Assembly: GCF_002994745.2 (NCBI RefSeq)
Contig: NC_037094.1
Span: 2,960,001 to 3,024,000 of the forward strand
Direction: 5' to 3'
Length of the DNA: 64,000 nucleotides
Source of the DNA: Rosa chinensis
Lineage: Eukaryota; Streptophyta; Magnoliopsida; Rosales; Rosaceae
Shown: positions 58,001 through 64,000 of the stretch, one piece after another
Layout: each line of letters starts with the position of its first letter
Position numbering within the stretch: position 1 is the first letter of the stretch
Notes under the pieces: model-generated
Databases searched by the model: none
Told to the model about the DNA's origin: nothing
The model's input: the letters and a program-made list of their open reading frames with translations, nothing else
Translations under genes and position numbers: made by a program

Positions 58001-59511
58001 TAGGTTTTTGGTGGTGGTATAACTTTTGTTGTGGGTTGATCAATGTCAGATTATTACTAAACTTATGATATAAATTTTCTAAATTTGTTTGTCTGCTATG
58101 TAGTCATCTCTTTTCATTTTGCTGTAGGAGAAAATGAAGAAGAGGATGAAAGATTTCAGGGCAAAGCTCGTTGAAGAGGCATATCATTGGATACTCATCT
58201 TCAGTCATACAAGTGACTTTGAGTGACAAACTTCCAATAATAGTCGAGCAAAATTAAAAAAAATTTAGTGGATGATCTTTAACAAATTACAGGGTGTATT
58301 TTACTAGCAAAAACAATGGCATGCTTTGCACCAGGTTGATAATGTTGAAGGCATTGACATCCCAGGTGTCTTGGTATGGAGGATTTAAATTGATGCCTTG
58401 ATTTTCATGGACCTCTACTTAGAGAGTATCTTTTGTATATGTTATTAAGGAACTGAACATCTTCCAAGATCTTTTGTTCTTGCAGTTGAAGAACTATATG
58501 TAATAATTATTCTTTATTTAATATAAGTCCAAAAGTGTTATTGATAATTCTTTAGTTATGCCTTTTATTTGTTGTTTATCTTCAATGCTTCCAGCAAGTA
58601 AAATAATAGCATATAAAAGAAAAATAGAATTGTGAAATGAACAACATATTCTTAACTATGAGGATACAAGAGCCTCACAAATATTAATACGAGAGGAATT
58701 TGTGTTCCTCGCAATTCTCAATTTGTGAGGAATATGTGTTCATTGCAATTCTTAATTTGTGACGAATATGCATTCCTCGTAGTTGTTCATTTGTGAGGAA
58801 ATCAAAATTCCTCATATATAGTAATCCATGAGGGGGTTTAGGAGAGGAAAGTGTGCGACTACTTGATTTCCTCGCTCATCACTTTAAGCGAAAAATTTTG
58901 ACTTTTTATGAGGAATTCTATTCATCACATTTTTTGTTTTCTCTTGTAGTGCCCATAGGCCATAGGCCAAACCCAAACCTGAGCAAGAATAGCAGCAACC
59001 CTAATCAGCCTCTGCCATACCATTGCTGCCACCGGCCAATTTTCCGGTGGCCGACCCTTCCTGCAGGACATCAGGCAGTCCCCGCCTCTCTGCTTACCGA
59101 CCTAATCCTACCTACAAACTAGAAGCGTTGCAGAACAACGATTGCACCACAGCTGCCTATGAGTCGCTCGATTGGGTAGATAATTTCTTTGGATTCTACT
59201 CGCTTTCGTCAACAAACACCACTGCACCAACGTAAGTCCAAACTTACCAACAACTCAGTGCAGATGCCGCCCAAGATCGACTCCGATCCTTGATCCTGTA
59301 TGCAAGGTCGTCAATCGATCAGAAGACACTGACCAACCCCGCCTCACTCCTAGATCGAAACAATCTTGTGTCGATTCAATATCAAATCTACCTCCACCTC
59401 TGAGGAGAAACCTAGAGACGGAAACGTACTGCCTGGCCCAGACCAACGCCGAATTCTGAGCCGCCATCCACTTGAAAACGGTTGAATTGTTGTGCTGCTG
59501 TCCACTTGAAA
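55027..59511 (-). mobile_element. Retroposon split by a CACTA element
   Basis: Minus-strand poly-A tail (T-run 55026-55033). The 13-bp duplication ACGGATCAATGTT / ACGGATTAATGTT (55014-55026, 59512-59524) has one mismatch. The outer halves (55034-55537 and 58952-59511) form one GC-rich, non-coding retroposon once the CACTA element is removed. Confidence 0.7.
55538..58951. mobile_element. Non-autonomous CACTA element, 3.4 kb, TSD CCC
   Basis: Terminal inverted repeats CACTACAAGAAA and, read inward from the right, CACTACAAGAGAA are flanked by CCC (55535-55537, 58952-58954). Subterminal regions carry many copies of TTTGTGAGGAAT and its complement (55560-55710, 58670-58940), the binding-site style of EnSpm/CACTA transposases. 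I see no transposase domain. The interior (55750-58260) has a leader-like (CT)n stretch, splice-like TTGCAG/TGTAG signals and short open pieces (for example MASKPILITRFAAK at 56236), suggesting captured gene fragments I cannot identify. Confidence 0.88.
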
Positions 59512-59524
59512 ACGGATTAATGTT

Positions 59525-59993
59525 CTTCGATTACTATAATTGAGATATGTACCTAAGAGATAAATTTACGAATTAGTTTTCTTCTATTGTAGGTATAAAT
59601 ATTAATTGAGATACACATGGTGAGAAAAACTACCCATATATGAGGTATACTGAAATGCTGAATTTTTTATCTCTTAATACATCTACCACAAAAATTGCGT
59701 AATGTGTACCTTAGAACAAGGTTACAATAGTGGTTTGTCAACCTACAATACATATATATGTGTGTGTGTGTTTTCATTTCTAGGTTAAAAGTAAGTTAAG
59801 AATGAAATGTAAAAAGAAAAAATGAAGAAGAACAAGAAGATCAAAATGAACAAGAGCTACCATCCATGGATGGAAGGGGAAAAAAATCGAACACTAAAAT
59901 GATCACAATCGTATAGCAGGGCCGACAAAAAAATACCTTGACCATAGAAAGCTTAATGTTAAAGAAGGAGAACCATGTTCATAAAAAACATGA
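59525..59993. other. AT-rich intergenic DNA
   Basis: The first 100 bp (GAGATATGTACCTAAG, TTTCTTCTATTGTAGG) repeats, diverged, the sequence at 54900-55010 on the far side of the retroposon, so a short direct repeat brackets it. No gene. Confidence 0.45.
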
Positions 59994-60370
59994 CATTAGC
60001 AATGCTAGCCATTTTTTAGTCAAATTTTAGCTAAAATAGCTCAAAAGTTATTTTAGCTAGCCACTTTAGAATTACGTCTGCATCAATGCTCTCTATATAT
60101 TTTAGCTGGTTTTGAATTTATATTATTTTTTAAATGAAGATTAAATAGTTTAGATGTATTTATAAATTACATAAAATAACTTAAAATGAATGTTTTAAAT
60201 TATAGAGAGCCTCATCCCGCTCTCTATATTTAGGAGCGAGATAGCTAAAAGTTATAATAGAGAGTCACTTAGGAGTCTGGTGCAACTGTTAAAATAGATA
60301 AAAAGCTAAACATGCTCTCCAAAATAGCTAAGGAGCCAAAATAGAGAGTCTGCTAAAAATGTTCTAATAG
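59994..60370. mobile_element. MITE-like sequence
   Basis: Inverted-repeat character between GCTAGCCATTTTTTAG near 60003 and CTGCTAAAAATGTTC near 60350, with internal TCTCTATATTTTAGCT motifs in both orientations. The termini and TSD are not resolved. Confidence 0.4.
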
Positions 60371-60646
60371 CCATAACCATAGAAGCTTTGGTGTTGAAGA
60401 AGAAAAGCATTATAAAAAAATTGCTTTAGAAAGATTCTAACTTATAGAAAACATCTATTAAATTAGAATAATTTTAGGAATGCTTTACATTAAATATGGT
60501 ATTCAATGTCATATCAATTCCATAATTTTATGCTAGATCAATAAGAATAATTTAACAAAAATATACATCAAATATGATATTAAATTACTAATTAGATTGC
60601 TAATTAATTTTAATCCTATTAATTCTTGCCTTTTATGTGCAAAGAC

Positions 60647-61289
60647 CAAGCTTAGAAAAATCGCTAGGCGCTAGTCGGGCGGTGGCCAGGGGACTAGCGC
60701 CCAGGCGGCGCCTAGGCGGTTTTTATTTTCTTAATTTTTATATCATATAATTATATATAAAATATATATAAAGACTTAAAAAGAGTTTAAAAAACTACTT
60801 AGAAGATTTTATATTTACTAGAATTTCTATTTCTTTTTCTTTTTTGAAAAGACAAAGTTCAATTCGTCTATCGTCTCTTTCATTCTATCTACTTTCCCAA
60901 AATCCCAGATCGATAACTCATCCTCCTCATCGTCCTAAGCATTGATCATTGAGATCTTTTGATCAATTAAACATGAGGTCATTAAGTGTTTCAGAATTCA
61001 AAGTTTCAATGAGATCTCAAATGTAGATGTAAAGATGAATTCCATTTATTTCGAAAATCATTAAGATCTCAGATCTAAATCATTTGATGAATTTCAACGC
61101 CTAAAACCGCCTAGGCGCCCGCCCAACCCGCCTAGGAGCCCGCCCAACCCGCCTAGCGCCTAGCCGCCCAACCCGCTTAGGCGCCCGCCTAAATCCTGTC
61201 CGCCCAATGCCTCCGATTACCCATTACTCGAGTCGGCCTGCTGCCGCCCAGCGCCTAGGCGGCCTGGGCTACCGTTTTTTAGAACACTG
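60647..61289. mobile_element. GC-palindromic hAT-like element, 643 bp, TSD GCAAAGAC
   Basis: The left end CAAGCTTAGAAAAATCGCTAG and the right end, read inward, CAGTGTTCTAAAAAACGGTAG are imperfect inverted repeats. An exact 8-bp duplication GCAAAGAC flanks (60639-60646, 61290-61297). The left and right subterminal regions are packed with GCCTAGGCG, GGCGCCTAGG and CGCCCG motifs (60670-60720, 61098-61268) around an AT-rich core. No ORF. Confidence 0.83.
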
Positions 61290-61297
61290 GCAAAGAC

Positions 61298-61562
61298 ATT
61301 CAATAAGGGCATATTAGTCATGTAAAAAAGAAAAATTGATGAGGGTTGAGTCAGCAAGATGGAAAAGGAAATAAATCTAAGGTGGCAGCTGAGTCATTGG
61401 ACGGCAAGTAACAAAAAAATTGATGCGGACTACAATCAATATAGGTTCTAGCTTTTGGACTTTCATCAAATTAATTCTTAAAAAAAAAAAATTTAAAATA
61501 CCCACAACCCACGTTTCTCTCTCCCATTTTCTTTTTTCTACAATAACCAACTCTTTTCTTTT
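61298..61562. other. Possible Helitron-related sequence
   Basis: The CTCTCTCCCATTTTCTTTTT and CAATAACCAACTCTTTT phrases resemble the interior of the Helitron at 54445-54764 (about 54636-54720), suggesting a larger decayed Helitron that may end near 63781. Confidence 0.3.
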
Positions 61563-61565
61563 TAA

Positions 61566-62769
61566 GAGCATCTCCAACAATGATACTTATTTTCCTAGCT
61601 AAAAGTGAAATATAATTAGTTAGCTATTGAGTTATGCTCCAGCAGAATACCTAAATCCCAAACTAAATTTAGGTTTTAGTTAAGGGAGGTTCTATTCAGA
61701 CCTCTCAATTTGGTATTTGGACCTCTTCTAATTTTTGGAAATTTTTATTTCTTATTTTATCCCTTCTATAAATTAAAAAAATAATAATAAAAACTGCCTC
61801 TATTAATCATGTGTCCTCCTCAACAAAGTCAAATCCTCTTTCTTTCATTTGTTCAACCTTAGGTTCTTTATTCTTTTAATAGAAGGCTATGGAGATTGAT
61901 CAATAAGTATTATTTTTCATTCTTTTTCCACCCAAGCTCTATGTAAACAATAATGTCTTCCATAATCATTGACTACTTGTTCTTGATTTTGAGATTGAAT
62001 TGGGACTTATCAGCTAAGTATGTGGTTGGGTTAGGATTCAAATTGAAGGCTTGCCAAATCTATATTTATAATTTTATATAAGTTGAAACGATAATCAGAG
62101 AAAAACATGATATTGAATTGGGTTTAGTGAGCTCAGTACTTCCTGGGTCTGAGAAAGCGAGAGGTACCAAAATTGGATTGCTTCGCACAAAAAATTGGTC
62201 TTTATTTTGGTTTTTTGATGCATCAATAATGTTTAATGAGGCAAAGATTGAACCTTTTTGGAGGGAGGTGCAGTTTTGATGATGATGTGATGATCTTTTC
62301 TAAATTAGAATAAAATAGAGAATTTGTTACGCGCAAGAAAAAAATATGGAATATGAAAGCATGATTTGATGAATTTTTTGTTCATTTTGCTGCTCAAAAA
62401 GGAGGTTTGGCTTCCCGGATCCATGCCCAAAGACCAATTCTTGTTTTCTTTAAGGTCTCATTGCGAGGAAGATCAAATAAATGGGTTTGTGATAAATAGG
62501 AAATTCTTTCTCTTCTTCTTATTTCTTTAGTGGGTAAAATAGGAAATAAAATTTTACAAAAATTATAAGAGGTCTAAATAGCAAATGGGGAGGTCTAACT
62601 AGAACTGCCCTTTAGTTAAGTTCTCTCCATCTCTATCTAAATATAGCTAGAGAATTTAGCAAAAGTTAAATTTAATTTTTGTTTAAGTATTCTGTTGGAG
62701 TATAATTTTAGCCTAAAATTAGTTAAATATTAAATTTATTTTGAAATAAGTAGTCTCTTGGAAATGCCC
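61566..62769. mobile_element. Tourist-like MITE split by a MULE element
   Basis: Ends GAGCATCTCCAAC and, read inward from the right, GGGCATTTCCAAG are flanked by TAA (61563-61565, 62770-62772). The MULE at 61684-62610 interrupts it. Without the insert it is about 270 bp. Confidence 0.7.
61684..62610. mobile_element. MULE-like non-autonomous element, 927 bp, TSD TTTAGTTAA
   Basis: Ends GGGAGGTTCTATTCAGACC and, read inward, GGGCAGTTCTAGTTAGACC. The exact 9-bp duplication lies at 61675-61683 and 62611-62619. Same family and nearly the same length as 10475-11393. No transposase or recognisable captured gene. Confidence 0.87.
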
Positions 62770-62772
62770 TAA

Positions 62773-63744
62773 GTGGGTCTATTTAGTATTTGGACCTCCC
62801 TTCAATTTTTAGCCCTTTGAACTTCCTATTTTACCCCATTATTTCTCTTTACACCTCCTCTGCGACTTATATATCTAACAACTACATCATCATCTTGTTG
62901 CTGTGAAAAGTAGAAAAATCTTAAACTTCAATTGCATCTTCTGACACAGAAAAAATAATATTAATCTTCAACTTTTCCAAGTAACAATCAAGCTGCATGA
63001 TGAAAAACAACATCTTCTGATAAAGAAAAAATAATAATCTTCAACTTTTTCAAGTAACAGTCAAGCTGCATGATGAAAAACAAAACTTGGGGTCTTTAAA
63101 ACTTCGATTCATTGACAATGAAATTGAGTATGGCTCATGTAAGTTCTTCTAAATTCCTACTCAGAATTTTGTTTAATTGCACACTAGCTAGTCATAATTT
63201 GAGGAGTTCCTTTTACAAATGGATGAGATACGGAATTCTCTTCATTTCTTAGCCTCTTACTGATTCTTCTTTGAATTTAAATTAGTTTCTTATTTTTATT
63301 TTCTTGGCCTCAGGATTAGATTGTATACGTGTTGGTGTGTGTGTGTGTACCCGATCAGAGAGTTTACAACTCGGCATTTCTTCCTTTCTCTTCTCTATTC
63401 TTCTTTGGTTCAATTGATCGAAAAAATGGGCTCGATCGCGACTGCGAAAGGCTACCTATGCTGTTTGGATTGATGAAAGAGGTTGTCCCATTGTGCCTAT
63501 GGGTTGGACGGAGGCAGCATGATATGCGGCTCTGTCAAATTTTGGTGTAGGAAAGTGATGAAATATAGATTGAAGAGAGAGAAGAAAGAGTTGCAAGAGT
63601 AAGGAAAAGAGTTGTAGGAAGGTGAAGGGAGTAGAAGGGGAGAGTTTTTTATTTTTTTGTTGGAGAGGGTAACATAGGATTTAAAATTATATTAAAAATA
63701 AAGGAGGTCCGAATAACAAATTAAGAGGTCTAAATAGAACTACC
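62773..63744. mobile_element. Third MULE-family copy, left end damaged
   Basis: The right end GAGGTCTAAATAGAACTACC matches the family. The left end GGGTCTATTTAG..TATTTGGACCTCC has lost part of the inverted repeat. The interior has a 60-bp-scale tandem duplication (62937-63080, CAAGTAACARTCAAGCTGCA) and a (GT)n run near 63335. No TSD was found. Confidence 0.65.
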
Positions 63745-63749
63745 ATTTC

Positions 63750-63781
63750 TTGCACATGCAGAGCATGTGGAGAAATGCTAG
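63750..63781 (+). mobile_element. Helitron-like 3' end
   Basis: GCACATGCAGAGCATGTGGAG can form a hairpin (CACATGC/GCATGTG). It is followed by AATGCTAG then T, the CTRR-type Helitron terminus, and resembles the end of the element at 54445-54764. The matching 5' end is not certain. Confidence 0.4.
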
Positions 63782-64000
63782 TAGTTCATAAGGTTAGGAA
63801 AAGCTAGCCCTTCCTTTGTTTACCTCCCCTTTTGATATCATGATTCAAATTGTTTAATTTTCAATCTCCATTTGAATGCGACTAAATTAATCAAAATTTC
63901 TCTTTTAGTCATGACATTTAGATCAAATGGACGAATGTAACATTCTGAAAAGAAGAAGAAGATTATTATGAGTTTAATGACGTTACCAATTATATAAAAA

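Overview
The window is nuclear DNA of a flowering plant, probably a eudicot and possibly Rosaceae (that family is a guess from general repeat style, not shown). The evidence is a three-exon plant R2R3-MYB gene, WUSCHEL-type and TCP-type transcription-factor sequences, plant-type Ty1/copia, L1 and Athila-like retrotransposons, and high AT content with (TA)n and (GA)n microsatellites. There is no bacterial, organellar or rRNA sequence. Most of the 64 kb is mobile DNA; the only convincing intact host gene is a MYB60/MYB306-like gene at 19654-21484.

Layout. 1-3300: a long gypsy-type LTR read on the minus strand, carrying two related hAT elements in opposite orientation. 3301-8130: a decayed minus-strand copia element. 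8131-19300: intergenic DNA with two tRNA-derived SINEs, a MULE-like element (9-bp target-site duplication, TSD), a TRIM, GC-rich poly-A retroposons and tandem repeats. 19379-21484: the MYB gene with TATA box and (GA)n leader. 21820-25241: small MITEs and another retroposon. 25528-33555: a complete but mutated copia element (177-bp LTRs, TSD TAAGC); a retroposon sits inside its reverse transcriptase and a MITE sits inside that retroposon. 33799-45432: a 5'-truncated L1 LINE split by an 8.9-kb LTR element at 35693-44634.

That 8.9-kb element is the most interesting object here. Its 1.88-kb LTRs are almost identical, it has TSD GCTAT, an Athila-like primer-binding site and a polypurine tract, but no gag-pol. 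It carries, in antisense, a WUSCHEL-like homeobox gene copy with its own TATA box, homeodomain, WUS box and EAR-like motif, broken by one early stop codon. It also has a sense ORF of unknown function. It therefore looks like a young, non-autonomous large retrotransposon derivative (LARD) that captured a developmental regulator.

45942-47974 is a Pack-MULE (9-bp TSD, duplicated long TIRs) whose interior holds an open 159-codon frame with a CIN-class TCP domain. So two different transposons within about 10 kb carry fragments of two developmental transcription-factor families. The last 16 kb holds further nested elements: a MITE split by a retroposon, a retroposon split by a 3.4-kb CACTA element, a short Helitron, a GC-rich palindromic hAT element, and two or three copies of the same MULE family found at 10.5 kb.

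The genes do not form an operon or pathway. The organising principle is serial insertion, and TSDs give the order of events at many sites.
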